A stretch of 64,000 nucleotides of DNA, taken from the NCBI RefSeq assembly GCF_003265705.1, contig NW_020312817.1, positions 53,820,794 to 53,884,793 of the forward strand, written 5' to 3'. The DNA is from Callorhinus ursinus. Taxonomy: Eukaryota; Chordata; Mammalia; Carnivora; Otariidae. Position numbers and translations under genes: made by a program. How positions within the stretch are numbered: position 1 is the first letter of the stretch; each line of letters starts with the position of its first letter. A model generated the notes under the pieces. The model did no database searches, was not told the origin of the DNA, and was given only the letters and a program-made list of their open reading frames with translations. This document shows positions 25,996-39,128 of the stretch, piece after piece.

Positions 25996-26829
25996 GAGCC
26001 TGAGGTGACTAAATTTTTTATTTTTATTTTTTGAAAATCACTGTCTTATGGCATCCACAGTCTGTCCTGAATGGTGTGGTAAGGGATTTTGCACTGTCTG
26101 GTGGTGGTGTCTTTTCTTCCACCACTAGAGAAACGTTGCATTAGGTCAGGAATGATTTGACAGTGCTTCAGGTCCTCCTGTCTCTAGGACCTAGGATTAT
26201 GTGGGAATGGTTGTACTGAGCAACAAATCAAAATCTTGTTTATCCAGTGGCCACTGTCCAGCATCATCTGCTTGAATGGACGATGGCCCCTCAGTGTAGC
26301 ACTGGCTTCTCTCTAAACAGAAGAGAGAATATCACTTGCAGGTCTCTGGCCCTGCATGTTAATTTCACATTGCCATAATGCGTGGTGAACTCATACAGGT
26401 TAAGAAAATCCCTATGGAATAAAAATAGTGATCTTTACAATAGTCTTACAAAAAGAAAAAAAAACAGCGAAATTAGCTGAATGTTTAGAAATACTTGCTT
26501 AAGTTTGATAGTAACTAATAGTCCACGCTCTATTTTTTTTTCTTTCTTTTTGGTCATTCTTTTGTGTATAAAAATTGGGGCTTTGGGTAATACTGGGTGG
26601 CATTTAAAAAAGAAATAGACTAAAAGTCAGAGGGAAAAGGCAATATTTGTGAAAGTGGATCCTGAACTGTAAATTGCTATACAAAGGGACATTTTTGTTG
26701 GAGGAAGACTAGAAGTAGAGAACTAGACTCTTCCAAAGTTTAATAAAATGTCATGAGTGCAAGTCACCTTCATTCCCAGGAAACTAATTTAGAGATCATA
26801 TATGCCAAGGTAATATTACCGGTTACTAA

Positions 26830-27005
26830 CGGCTCCCTCACTGGGTGCCAAGTCCTGTGCTAAGCCTTGTCTATGTCCAACATCATTTCAGCCTCACCAC
26901 AGCCCAGGGAGGTGCAAATGAGAAAACCGAGCCGAGTGAGGTTCGGCCATTTGTCCCAGATCTCACGGCTTGTAGCTGTCAGAGCAGAGTGGGGATCCAG
27001 GTGTG
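26830..27005 (-). repeat. MIR, antisense
   Basis: Contains tgggtgccaagtcctgtgct, tcagcctcaccacagcccag, then gaggttcggccatttgtccc. Confidence 0.65.
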
Positions 27006-27279
27006 CCGGGCATCACATGCCATGCCCTTAGGACTCGGCCATTATGCTGAAATGGATCCTCATCGTCTTTGACGTGTGACCAATTTAGAGACTGATGCTG
27101 TGATTTTTAAAAGGTTTGTTTTATTTTAGTTTTAGACAAGTTTGCAGAAAAGTGGGGCTGGCCCGGATGGGGAAGCAAGAAGCAAGAAATTGAAACCCAA
27201 GCAAGAGAACCCGGAGGTACTGTATGTGCCACAAAGAATACAAATTAGAACAGAATGCTTTTTGGAAGCACAAAGGACC

Positions 27280-27370
27280 TTAACAATAAGGAAATTGAGA
27301 TTTTGACATTTTAAATGACTTGCCCAAGGTCATGTAATTTGTAAGCAAAACAGGGAGTATCCAAGTGTTC
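27280..27370 (-). repeat. MIR-like short fragment
   Basis: Contains aataaggaaattgagattt followed by tgacttgcccaaggtcatgt. Confidence 0.5.
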
Positions 27371-28419
27371 ACTGCTTTAGTTAAGGTCGAGGGCAAATGG
27401 TTTTTCAGGATCACAAGTCCTATGAATATTAAGGATTAACATATGCATGTTGATGCATGTGCACGATTGCTAAGTTTAGAAGGATGGACTTAATTTTCTT
27501 TAGAAGTCTGCCAGGCATGTGGCTGATGACGCAGTTGCTTCAACAAGCATTCTATTAAGTGTCAAGCATTGTGGAAGAATCTTACTGTATCTTATTTACT
27601 CATTAAGCCTATAGAAAGCCTATGGAAAGCTATGTCTGCTTTTTATTTTGAACGTCAGACATCCAGCAATCTGCCATTGGACACTTTTGCTGATGCAACA
27701 TGTTTTCGGCCTCACTGCTGTGCTCCTTCTCTTGTTTCCTCAAACATTAGCGGAAGGAGACAAGACTCTGGAAATGCAGGCCCCGTGCCAAGCTCTCTTC
27801 TCTAACACCATGTTCTAGCATTACCAGTTCAGCTGCTGAAGCCTCTGTAAAAAAAAAGGCTGCCCGCATGTCTGCTTGGCCTGACCTCAGGGTGTTTAGA
27901 AAGAAAGACAGCCGGAATCCATGACGTGGCCGCGGCGGAAAGGGAACAATTTTAACCCTCTGGGCCTGGGGAGAAGATGGGGGGCAATGATGCTCATGGA
28001 AGCACAGCAGAGCAGAGGCGCGCTCCCACCCTGCTGGGTATGGTTTTGTGCTCCTGTGCACATTTGGTTTCCAGAAGAGCCCAAACGTCTGACCCTGCAG
28101 CCCGACTGGAATGTCAGCTCGTCACACATACAAGTTATGTAACAAAACTCTGTCTCCTGAATCTGCCAGCAAGTGAGAACCAGGACACACCAGAACCAGG
28201 ACAGATGATTTAAGTTCATGTATCCGGAAAGCCCTAAACCCACCTTTCACAATATGTAAAGCTAAGTGTTTTTAGGCAATTTGCCTGTTGGGTGACTGCT
28301 CCTACAAGAAGTGCCGAGGGATTGGAGGGCTTTAGGGAGGAATTTCTACTTGAAAATGATCTTTGATCCAATGTTTTAAGATATATATTCTTTGAGGTGT
28401 ATGTTTATTATGATTCTTT

Positions 28420-28550
28420 CGTCACTTTATTCTCAATTATAATTTAAACTTCCTGATGGTAGAGGCCATCATTTCTGTTTCTTTAAAATTTTTGACTGTG
28501 CCTAACCCAGGGCTGAGTCAGCCTCAGTATTGGCTGAATAAATTAGTGAC
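28420..28550 (+). repeat. L2 3' terminal fragment
   Basis: Contains aacttcctgatggtagaggc, then gactgtgcctaacccagggc, then ggctgaataaattag. Confidence 0.6.
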
Positions 28551-28649
28551 ATATCTTGGTATAGAAACGGAATAAAGAAGAAGGAGAAGGTCGTCCTTTA
28601 TTCATGTATGGTCAGGTCTAATCCTGCTTATTTTCTGAGGTTTCATAAA

Positions 28650-29445
28650 GTCAATGAATGGAAAGATGCTCAACACCATTAATCAATAGGGAAATGTAGA
28701 TCAAAACCACAACGAGATACCACTCCATACTCACTTGAATGGCTGTAATAAGCAGAATGGACAAAAACAAGTGTTGGTGAATAAATTAGAACCCTCATAG
28801 CTTGCTGTTGGAAATGCAAAATGCTGCAGCTGCTTGGTAAAACAATTTGGCAGCTCCTCAAGAAAGTAAATATATAGTAACCTTATGACCTACAAATTTC
28901 AATCCTTCGTATATATTCAAGAGAACTGAAAATGTATGTCTACACAAAAACTTGTACGTGTATGTTCATGATAGCATTATTCACAATAGCAAAAAAGTAG
29001 AAACAACCCAAATGTCCATCAACTGATGAAGATGGTATTCACCCAATGGAATATTATTCACCCGTGAAAGGAATCAAGTTCTGACACATGCTATCACATG
29101 GATGAAACTTGAAAACATTATTCCAAATGAGAGAAGCCAGACATGAAAGGCCACATAATGTATGATTCCATTCCATTTCATTTCCGTATGAAAAGTTTAG
29201 CAAATCCATAGAGAGAGAAAATCAACTGGCAGATGCCAGGGCTGGAGGAAAGGGGAAATGGGGAGTCACTGCTTAATGGGAATAAGGTTTCTTTTTGGGG
29301 TGATGAAAATATTCCGGAATTAGATAGTGGTTATGGTTCTACAACTTTGTGTATATAATAAAAATCACTGAATTGCACTTTTTGAGAGGGTGAATTTTAT
29401 GGTATATGAGTTATAGCTCAATTAAAAAAAAGAAAAAAATAAAGT
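28650..29445 (+). mobile_element. Old L1 3' end (L1M type)
   Basis: The ORF2 end is recognisable as DNA: aatgtagatcaaaaccacaa, cgagataccactccatactc, caacccaaatgtccatcaac, gaatattattcacccgtgaa. It is followed by the old 3' UTR and an A-rich end. It is opposite to ANTXR1. Confidence 0.92.
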
Positions 29446-29759
29446 GTGTGAATAGTTGGATAAACTTATTCTATTCTGTTCCCTCCTTTTGTTTCTTTTC
29501 CTTTTTTTTTTTTTGAAAGGTGGAAAACATAGTTTTGAGATGACCTCAATAAAGATCACCTATTATTCACTGTATCTGAAAATGAGACATCTGTATATTC
29601 TCCATTTGCTCTAGTCACCTTAGACTTTTGTGCAAAATTATTGCTACTAATGTTTCACCTTGTGAGTTAATTCAAATTTGCTTTCCTATTAGATGCTTAA
29701 TGTGACATGAAACATATAATAGAGACTGATGTGTGTTAAGTGTCTTCTGATACTTATTC

Positions 29760-30695
29760 TAGAACTTTTTAATTTTATAGCTGTTTAGTTATAACAGCAT
29801 TAGTGAAGTAAGGTATAGCTGACATATAATAACTTGCATATAAAGTATATAATTTGACAAGTTTTGACATACGTATGCAGTCATGGGACAATACCACAAT
29901 CAAGACAGTGAACACATTCGTCACTCTCAAAAGTTTCCAAGTGCCCCTTAGTAATCTCTCACTCCCGCTCCTCCCCAGGACCGAACAATCACTGATCCCC
30001 ATGCAACCACTGATCTGCTTTCTGCTGTTTTAAGATTATTTTGCATGACCTAGAATTTTATGTAAATGGCATCATACAGTAAGCACATTTTTTGTTCGGA
30101 TTCTCTTACCTGGTGTAATTATTTTATTTATTTATTTATTTTAAGATTTTATTTATTTATTTGACAGAGAAAGAGAGAAAGCGAGAGAGAGAGAACGCAC
30201 AAGCAGGGGGAGCTGCAGGCAGAGGGAGAGGGAGAAGCAGGGCGCCCAACGCGGGGCTTGAACCCAGGACCCTGAGATCATGACCTGAGCCGAAGGCAGA
30301 CGCTTAAGCGACTGTGCCACCCAGGCGCCCCCCAAGTGTAATTATTTTAAAACTCGCCCATAATTATTGAGATTCATATATAGTCTATTCCTTTTTATTG
30401 CTGATATCATTCATTGTATGGATAAACCACAATTTGTTTATCTATTACCTGTTGATGAACATGAGTTATTCACAGATTCTGGTTATTGAAAATGAAGCAG
30501 TTATACACATCTGTGTGCCAGTCTCTGTCTGGACATAGACTTCCTTTTCTCTTGGATAAATACCTGGGGGTTGGATGGCCAGGTCAGATGATAGGAGTAT
30601 GTTTCATTTTTAAAGAAGCTGTCAGGACTGTTTTCCAAAGTGATTGTGTCATTTTACATTTCCACTAACAGTGTATGAGAGTTGTTCCTCCAAAC
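29760..30695 (-). mobile_element. Old L1, antisense to the plus strand, interrupted by a SINE
   Basis: Contains gctgacatataataacttgc, ccacaatcaagacagtgaac, caaccactgatctgctttct, then after the SINE ataaaccacaatttgtttat, ataaatacctgggggttgga and gttttccaaagtgattgtg. These are reverse-complement L1 landmarks. Confidence 0.9.
30127..30335 (-). mobile_element. CAN-SINE nested inside an old L1
   Basis: Left (ATTT)n tail, right head ending gccacccaggcgcccc. A perfect 14-bp target-site duplication gtgtaattatttta lies at 30113-30126 and 30336-30349. Confidence 0.97.
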
Positions 30696-32249
30696 AGGAG
30701 CATCTTTAAATGAAAAGGAAGGGACCAAGCAGAGGATTAAACAAGCCATTCTAAAGAGGTGCCTAAGGGCCACGCCTGAGCTCTTTGAGAAATAATGAAA
30801 TGTGAAAGAAATGAAACCACGTTCGATGTTGCCTAAAAGTCTCTGTTTTAAGCATCTAAGGCCAAATGGTAAACAGGAGGCCTAAAACCGCCTTCTTTCT
30901 GTGCGAACCCGCCCAGTTTTACCACCAACAGTGGGAAACAACACAGTAGGAATGGTACAATTGCTTCTGAAATGACAATGCGAGGAGCTAAATATAATCT
31001 CCTTCTGTGTCTGGACTGCAACAACTTCATGTGTAGAACAGTTGGCAGGTTGCACACTTGATTCCAATTAGCTCCTTCCTGGAGAACTTGCTTACAGAGA
31101 ACACTGTGAGCGATTCCAGTTTCAGGCAAACCGAGTGGGACCAGAGGGAAGTAAGACTCCGGCAAAGGGCGCGTTTCCTGGAGAGGAGCTAAACGAGGCA
31201 AGGCCAATCTAACAAGGGGGCAACTCTCCTAATTACAGAGGCTAATCGGCAAAAATATTTAATTAGGAAACTTTTAAAAGAGAAGCAGCACTATTTAAAA
31301 AGGAGGTAATGTCAAAGGTGCCCGAAAGGCTCTCCCTACCTCTCTCCCTACATGTTTTGGAACAGGAACTGTAAATACAGTAAATACAGACATAAGCACC
31401 ATGCTAATAGTAACCATATGCTTGGCCTGGGTATTGGGGTGTAATAGGGAATGGCGGGGGGAGTATGGTGAACTGGAAAGAGTCCATGCTTCTTTTAAAA
31501 AGAGAAGTTATTCAGTCTCCAGTAATCATCATCTTGCAATAAATGCAGGCCCAGTGTTGCTAGATTCGATTTTTCAAGACAAGGGGGAAATCTGAATTTT
31601 TAGATAAAATCAGATTTTTAAATGGTAGCAATAAATTTAAGTTTGTTTGTTTGTTTTTAAATGTAGTGTGGATCAGAAAGAAACTGTGTGCAGAGCAGAG
31701 AGGGCTTGTAGGCTGCCCATTTATAACTTCTGGCAGTGGAGGAGTTCTGGGAAGGCTCTCTCTCCAAATAGTTAAACTCATGACATTGAATGAAATTCTT
31801 TTTCATTAGAGCAGATTAGATACTCTCCTTACTCCCTTTCCCCATTAAGACTTCCTGTTAAAATGCAAAATAGTTCCAGGTATACTGGATTCTTTGCCAT
31901 TTAAAAAAAATCAGCCATTAATGCCTTAGCTGAAATTGAATTAAGACTTTGGAAACTTAAAGTTATAAAGAACATCCAGAGGGGGATTGCATATGGTTAC
32001 AGATGGCCACTGCTCACATAACTCTACGGGTGGAGAGTTCAGACCATCCACTCCACTGCTGGAAGTTTTAGTTGTAAATGTTCCATGTGTTAAGCCAAAA
32101 TTTGCCTCCCTGATTTCCTTCCCAGCTTCTCCATGGTGGTCTCCTGAAGCTACACATCATAAGCATAATAACTCCTTTCCACATGGGAATTCTGTAAATA
32201 TCTGAAGATGCTCTTGGAAGTGTCTCCATTCTGTGTGTAAATCTCCGTG

Positions 32250-32473
32250 GTTACTTCAGTCCTTCCTCATTCCACCAACATCTCATTACCACTCCTGCTG
32301 CTCTTTGAGTGGCTCTCTGCTACTGTGTCTCACGTGTGGTTTGTACTTTATCTGCACACAGGACTATCTTCCAGAGCAGACCGTGAGTTTCATGGGTGGT
32401 TGGGAGCAAGCTCTCTGCATTTGTGTACTCATGTCTTTTCATATTGCTCGGTACATCGTAGACACTAAGAATT
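32250..32473 (+). repeat. Possible L2-like fragment
   Basis: Contains accactcctgctgctctttg and then ctcggtacatcgtagacact with aagaattgatgga, faintly like an L2 3' end. Confidence 0.35.
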
Positions 32474-32640
32474 GATGGAAAGAAAGAAGGAAGGAGGCTA
32501 GGAAGAAAAGAAAAAGGGAAGGAAAGAAAAAAGCAAGCAAGGAAATGGAAGGAAGGAAGGAAGGGAGGGAGGGAGGAGGGAAGGGAGGAGGGAGGGAGGA
32601 AGGAAGGGAGGGAGGGAGGAAGGGAGGAAGGGAAAGAAAG
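32474..32640. repeat. Purine-rich GGAA/GGGA tract
   Basis: About 167 bases, almost all A or G on the plus strand, including ggaaggaaggaagggaggga. The serine- and proline-rich ORF on the other strand only reflects this low complexity. Confidence 0.97.
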
Positions 32641-34629
32641 AGTCATAGAATTAATTTTTAGCATTGTTTCCAGATCCACCATCTCCTCTTCTATGGGCAT
32701 GCCTTTGTCAGTGGCATTTTTAAAATGTGGGACTTGGAGCCATGGTCTGAACATGGAATAATAGGACATGAAATTAGCTCTCTTAACCTGGACACTGGAT
32801 GGCTGTTGATACACTCAAAAGATTATGTCAACATTTTTTCCCCTCAGAGGTATTCTTGTTGGCTATCAAGATAGCTATCTTTCTCCTTGTTTTTTCTTTT
32901 TCCCTGAAAGAACGGCTACTAAGTCGGGTCTTCCTAAACTGGCATTTGAACCCAAATTCCACACTTGGCATTTGTCCCACTTTGCAGACTGACCGACCTA
33001 TAAAGATCTGTGTTGGATCTCAGGTTTGCTGTCCACCCAGTGCATTATCTCGTTGCCTCTCTCAGAGCTCAGTTTGCTGTCAGAACCACGGCTGATGGTG
33101 AGCTGTCGGTGAGAGCCAACTGAGATCATTGTCTTGGGGGAATGCAATTGTCAGCATGGCGTCTAGAGCAGGACAGGCCTGGGTGGAGCTCCGCAGCAGG
33201 GGCTGCTCTGGGGGCCCGGGAAGGAATGCAATTCACAGAGAGGGGTGGGGCTGAGCAGAAAGACTTCTGATGAAAGTGAATTTCACCTTTTTCAACAGAT
33301 TTTTCTAGGGCTCGGTCCCACCATGATATTTTAGAAATGCGGACATTCCGTTACTTCCTGTTTCCTTTTGCGTCCAGCACATATTGAGTTAATCATTTTG
33401 CAGGTACTCTAGAATTTATCAGTGTTCTCCCCAATTCTGTTTCAGTAGAGAAACACACAGGCATGTTTTTCTTATCTGGATATGTTATCAACATCAGGAT
33501 TCTCACATTGACCTTCAATCCTCACTACAATGATGTTGATGATAATGCCACCTTGTTCTGTAAAACAGTTTGTGCTTTTCAAAGCACTCTCATGTAAATC
33601 CCTGGGTCTTCGCAGTAGCCTAATGAAAAGCACAGAGCGGGTATGCTCAGGTCTACCTGACAGGTGTTCACTGCCGTGGGCAATGAAATGGGTGCCAGTG
33701 CTTCGGGAAAGCCACTTACTCCAGAGAATGATCAGCAATAGATCTTCGGGGAAATCCATGGTAGAACTTCTGGTGTCAGGGTATCTTTTGGAAGTTTCCT
33801 TTTCCCCTTTGTAAGTTATTCTCTAAATAGCATGTTTTAATCCTGAGGATTCTCATTCAAGAGAGGTGGGAGCTTGTCTTTTTCAAAAGCTAGGGCTAGC
33901 TTCCTTTATCGTGCCTTGTATTAATTTTTTCTTCATAAAAAATAAAGGAAATAGAAGTGCTTACTCTGAGGCAGGAAATTATAGCTGGTCTGTAAAACAC
34001 GCAGTATTGCAGATAAGCCAGAGATTTAAAAAATATCTAAAGAAAGCTTCCTTGGATCAGACTGACCAGAGATTTGCCTATTTTATTGGTTCTACCGAAG
34101 AAATAGCTCTTGCAATGATTTGTCAGTTGAATTGCTTTCATCTGTTTAAATTCATTAATGCATTTTAATCCTTTTTTCTTATATTTCCTTAGTTTAAAAA
34201 AAATCTTTTACTTACTTCTTAATTACTTTTTTTTCTTTTCCATTTCGTAAGAAACATTACAATCTATGAATTTGCTCTTGTGGACTCTGGTATTTCTGTG
34301 CCATATTCATCAAGTTTATATATGCGGTGTCTTTATCGTCTCACATCTCAATGGTATATAAAGGAGATGCTGGTTTTTACTACTCTTTGATTCAAGAATT
34401 ATTTTGGAAGATATTTTTCTGTTGTCCAGCTGGTGGAGATTTGGTTTTTATTTTGGCCTTGTTCTATCTTTGGCCATCAGTTTCTGATTTTGCTTCATTT
34501 TAATTAGATAGTTCAAAGGTACGATATTAATTTCTTACAGTTAAGTGAAAGGAGTTAATAAGGGTCAAATAGGCAAAAATCAGTGCATTGTTTGTTGAAG
34601 AAATAATGAATCGAGGCATTAAGCCAACA

Positions 34630-34720
34630 TTCATTGACTGACCATGTATTAAGTGCCAGGTACTCTGTTAGGCAGATAAGAGTCTTTGTCTGCAGGAACC
34701 CTACAAAAGGGGAATTGATT
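34630..34720 (-). repeat. L2 3' fragment, antisense
   Basis: Contains acattcattgactgaccatg, then tattaagtgccaggtactct. Confidence 0.55.
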
Positions 34721-35370
34721 ATGTTATGAATTAACAGGAATTGTATTAATTGTCTTCAGACTTTCTGATTCGCTATGAGGTTGCAACATATCCAGTTTGC
34801 ATGTTGCTAAACTGCAAGTCTGGGTTTTCTTTATGAATGGGGTAATTGCATAATTAAGGAACTTCCCTATTATCTAATTATTTGAAAATGAAGGACCTAT
34901 ACAAATAGGAGAGGTGGATTTACCTTGAGCTAATGAACCCTAATTGAGGCTCCTCACTGCAAAGACCTCCTATAAGGCCCTGGCACTGGGAACATGTGAG
35001 CATATGCTTTTGTCAAATTTGAGAAGGTAAGATTTTTCACTTCTTTTTCTTAACAGGTTCTCCTGGATCAGCTCCACTTCTTTTCAGAGCAGGATGTTGG
35101 TGGTGATGTATGGGAATCCAGTATTTCTGCAATACTCTCGCAATTAGTTCCCATGAAAGAAGAGGATTTGGACAGACTTTTTCAAACAACTGACATGTTG
35201 CTTTTTTCCTTTCTTTTTCTCCCTAGCAGCAAATTTTTTTTAGCCATTTCTACTCCTATTTCCACCCTCCCCCTTCCTGCCCTGTCTCCCCACCTCCCCG
35301 CCAATGAAATAAATGTGATGTGAATTCAAAATACCATCATTTGTATGAGACCCTTTAGCACTTAATTTAC

Positions 35371-35431
35371 CTCCTGCACATATGGTGGATGGTTCAGCTG
35401 CTAAAATTTCGATGCAGGACTTCTTCAAAAT
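35371..35431 (-). CDS. ANTXR1: ANTXR1 coding exon (human exon 9 equivalent), linker from vWA to Ig-like domain
   Basis: A 61-bp exon encodes ILKKSCIEILAAEPSTICAG plus the first base of a Glu codon. It joins the vWA domain to the Ig-like domain characteristic of anthrax receptors, and holds two of the cysteines of that membrane-proximal region. The acceptor has a good pyrimidine tract, TCTCTTTCTAG/ATTTTG; the donor is GGAG/GTAAAT. It starts at phase 0 and ends after base 1. It lies alone, with about 10 kb of intron downstream and 15.6 kb upstream. Confidence 0.96.
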
Positions 35432-35639
35432 CTAGAAAGAGAGGAAATCAAAAAGTCAAAGCACAGCTTATTTTATTAGAAGCAGGGTTTTGCTTTTAGT
35501 TACCAAGACAGGTAGGTTCAAGGACATTATGTTGTAGTGGGTGGATGGGTGGTAACATCTTTACTCATATTATTAACACCAAACATTTAATGAGCCAACA
35601 TTGTGCTAGATGCCTCTGGGTGTCCCCAAAGCCATAAGA

Positions 35640-36010
35640 ATTATTCATTCATTTGTTCTTTCAGCAGATACTTCTTGAGTCTATGATATGCCAATCTTGG
35701 TTATGGAGAGGTTTAACATCTGGTCAGGGAAATGGGACTTAAACTAGAAAAGATAAATAATGATGGTTTGTCATTGAGGTAGCTGCCAGGGTGAAGGGGC
35801 AGATGGTGGGATCTGCAGAGTTCATAAGGAAAATCACCGAGGGCTGGCACATTGGGAAGGGCTTCACGGGAGCTGTGGGCACTGAGGGTAGGACTCCGTC
35901 AAGTGGAGAGGAGGGGGTTGGGGGGGGTTGGGATCCAGGCAAGGAATGGCATGAGCAAAAGCAAGAAAGTAGAAATACATAAACCTCTTTAGCTGGAACA
36001 AAAGGAGCTG
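35640..36010 (-). repeat. L2 fragment, antisense
   Basis: Contains ttattcattcatttgttctt, agcagatacttcttgagtct, then further on caaggaatggcatgagcaaa. Confidence 0.6.
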
Positions 36011-38880
36011 GAAAAGTAGAAATAAGAGTGATAATAGTTAAAGCTGGAGAGGTAGGATGGAGAATCATTTTTTGATTACTCAGAGTTCCCCTTTTTGTTA
36101 GAAAAGCCTGGAAAGATGTTTCGGGAGAGGACATTGAAGGCTGCTTGTTGTGCCTCACTCTTTGGACCCTGATAGTCTTACTTAAATGGAAATGCACTCT
36201 TCTCTCCAGACGAGCGTCTTGTAGGGCTGAGAGGAGAGTTTCAAGGAACCAACCCCATGACCGCACAGGGAGTTAATCAAGGCCGCTTTGGGCCAAAGCA
36301 GGATATCTGCCTGGTGGGGTGTAAGCTTCTCTCCACCATTTATGAAACCCGTGTCTTGCTGAATACTGATTCTCAAACTTCATCCAAGCATTTTAAACAA
36401 GTATAGGACACTGAGTTAATTTACCAAGCAAATGAAATCTCTTTATTTGGGCCTTACTTAATTTGGAAATTGAGGTGGTTCAGAGGGCTGAAGGAAACCA
36501 TTTCTCTATTTATGAAAGGAGCATTTGTTGAAGGAATTAATAGTGAAATTATAACATTTAAAGTGTAGAAAAGAAAAAAAGCATCTTTTAGCATAGAGAA
36601 ACACCCGTTTATTTGCACTGATGTACTTATATATGCTTCTTTGTCCCAGCTGAAGTGATACAGACACCACAAGATACAATCAAATGAAGGATACAATAAA
36701 TTGCAAAAGCGGAGGATATGGGTTAAAGGAAAAATAAGGGGAAGAAGAGGTAAGGAGTGAGAATAGCATAGAAAAAATATACTGTGAAGAGCTTATTTCC
36801 TTGCTAGGAGTGGCTCGTGGATTTAGTTCTAAGCTTTCTAGTAGCAAATGAGAAGAAGGTCAGGCAATATTTATGAGATTCTCAATCAGTGGAATAAAAA
36901 CAAATCAGTTTCTCAGAAGAGATAATATTTACCCATTCCAGAGAGAAAGCTGGGCGTCCTCATAGAGAAGCATTGTGAAAGGAAATGAAGAACATGCTTC
37001 AGAAAATCTTTATCTGATGTACAGAAGACAACACACTAAAATGTAGTTATTGAAACAGGCTCTCTCACAACCATGTGTTTTAGGTAAGTCTACAGACGCA
37101 AAAGTCGTAAGAAGCACTATTTCTTTTTTTTGACAATTCTAAAATTCAGGTTTCCAGCTAACTTTTCCTGACATTCCTTCCCACTCTTGTACAATTTAAA
37201 AGCATTTTCATACTTTGATTCCTCTATTTGTTTTCAGCTTCTACAAGATGCCACAGTAGGGAGCAATTTGTTCCTTTTTGTCAGCACTTGCCTAATATCT
37301 TTGGCCTCTGGTTTACCCAGCCACCCACCCACCACCCCGCACTTCAAACACAGGGATAGAGTCAGATCCCCACTGGTGCCAGGGCCTGTTCCGACAGCAG
37401 AGCACACATGCACCGAACTCCCCAAATCTGTGCCCATCTCGGGTAGAGCGTGTGGTCCTCACACACCTGGCCCTGGGGAGCTGGTATTACCCCTGAGTTC
37501 CTGAGTTCCCTTCATTGTCATTCTGAATTGGGATCAGGGACCCCAAGGATCTACGTGGGGCATCCGGGTTTCCCTGCTGGCTTCTCCGTCCTCCCCATTC
37601 CAATGGTTTATCCAGCCCTTTAGGTCTCTTATGTAGGTAGCAATGTCCTAGGACAAGGGCTTGCCAGAATCCTAGTGTGCAGGGACTCATATCCCAAAAG
37701 ACAACTGTCCTACTTGGACAGTGAGGACTGTCCACACCCTCTCCCAACCAAGTTTGCTGCCTGAAGGGCCACCTCAGCCCTGGCCGCCTTGACTGAGGGA
37801 GGTAGCCACCCTTCCGCATGTCCTTAGGCACAAATCTCCAAACAGGACACATCAGAAGAAACAGAATTAACCCATATGGAGAAACTTAGTAAACAGTGGC
37901 ATTAGAACAACACAAAGCTATTTTTTTTATGTTTTGAATAAAATTCCTCAGGCACTTGGCATCTCTTAATAAATCATTTTATCATCCACAACTAAAGATT
38001 TCAAAATAATCCCAGAATAAAAATTGAGCTATTGGATCTATCTTGTCCCCATTCCCAAACTCCATCAAAACACATAAATGAAATTTTCATCCATGTAAGT
38101 TCCTGACTTTGAACTAACTTTAATACTTAACCAGAGGTTGGTAAAGGAAACACCCGTGAATCTCTGACCACAAAGACACACTAGCAGGTTTTGTCATAAT
38201 AAACACATGCTGTATTATTCTCTCAGAGTGTCTGCAATTAGTTGATAAATCTAAGGAGTGTATGAAGGGCCAAAAAATGTCAGCCAAGCACTGTGATTCA
38301 ATCCAGTAAAAACACAGCTTTCCCAATCTTAACTTAAAACATCTGGAAGGGATGCATTGTAGCCAATAGAGCAAAATTTATCAGTGAGGGGGATGGGCAG
38401 GATTTGTCTGGGACTGTGGCTTCTATTAGTTTGAAATGTCTGGTTTCAAAAGGTAGGAAGTCACGATGGCAGTAGGTGGATCTGGGGGGGGTTCCCTTGG
38501 TTATTAGTAGCCCAGACTATAATCAGCCTGTCTGAGCTGCAGCAGACAATAGATCAGCTTAGGGTCTGGAGACTGGATGGGGGTTGCGGGGCAGGGGAGC
38601 AGAGGATCTTTCCCCCACTTGGGCAGTGGTAGCCATGGAAGAGGTGCAGATACAGCACTGGGAAATTGCTTGAGGGAGTGGAACGGACTCACACAGGGTC
38701 AGGGTGATGTCAGAGATGAGAGTACATTGGCTTCTGATGGAGACTGGGCGAAGACCACCACATGCCTCAAGTATAATCCAATGTGAGGAGTGGGTCTTGG
38801 CCCTGGTTCTGTACTTACCTGACCTATGGTCCTTGACATATCCTTTAACTTTTCTGAATCCTAATTCTGGGGAGCAGTTT

Positions 38881-39128
38881 AATATATGGAGTATAGCCTG
38901 GAATCCGGAATCAAATTGCTTGGGTCAACTCCCTCATGAGCAGTGTGACCTTGGGCAAGTTCCCCAACCTCTCTGAGTCTCTGTTTCCTCACTTGTAAAA
39001 GTGGAATAAGAACAGTACCTACTGCATAAAGTTGTTGAGTTGGGAAGATTAAATGAGATACTACTGGCACGGCCCATAGCACAGGGCCTGGAACCTGGTA
39101 AGTTCTCAACTAATGGTAACCATTATTC
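38881..39128 (+). repeat. MIR
   Basis: Nearly complete: gcagtgtgaccttgggcaag, cctctctgagtctctgtttc, gaagattaaatgagatacta, and a tail with catagcacagggcctgg. Confidence 0.92.

Noticed and set aside
30848..31207. Minus-strand ORF of 119 codons in the repeat-free block
   Set aside because: The translation has no recognised family and no splice borders in a sensible place. Kept only as a possible noncoding element.
32320..32814. Minus-strand ORF of 164 codons rich in Ser, Pro, Leu and Phe
   Set aside because: It is the translation of the purine tract; long stop-free reading is expected from a simple repeat.
35739..36266. Minus-strand ORF of 175 codons
   Set aside because: It overlies an antisense L2 and unique intron. 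The translation is low-complexity with no recognisable domain, and it lies within ANTXR1 intron 8.
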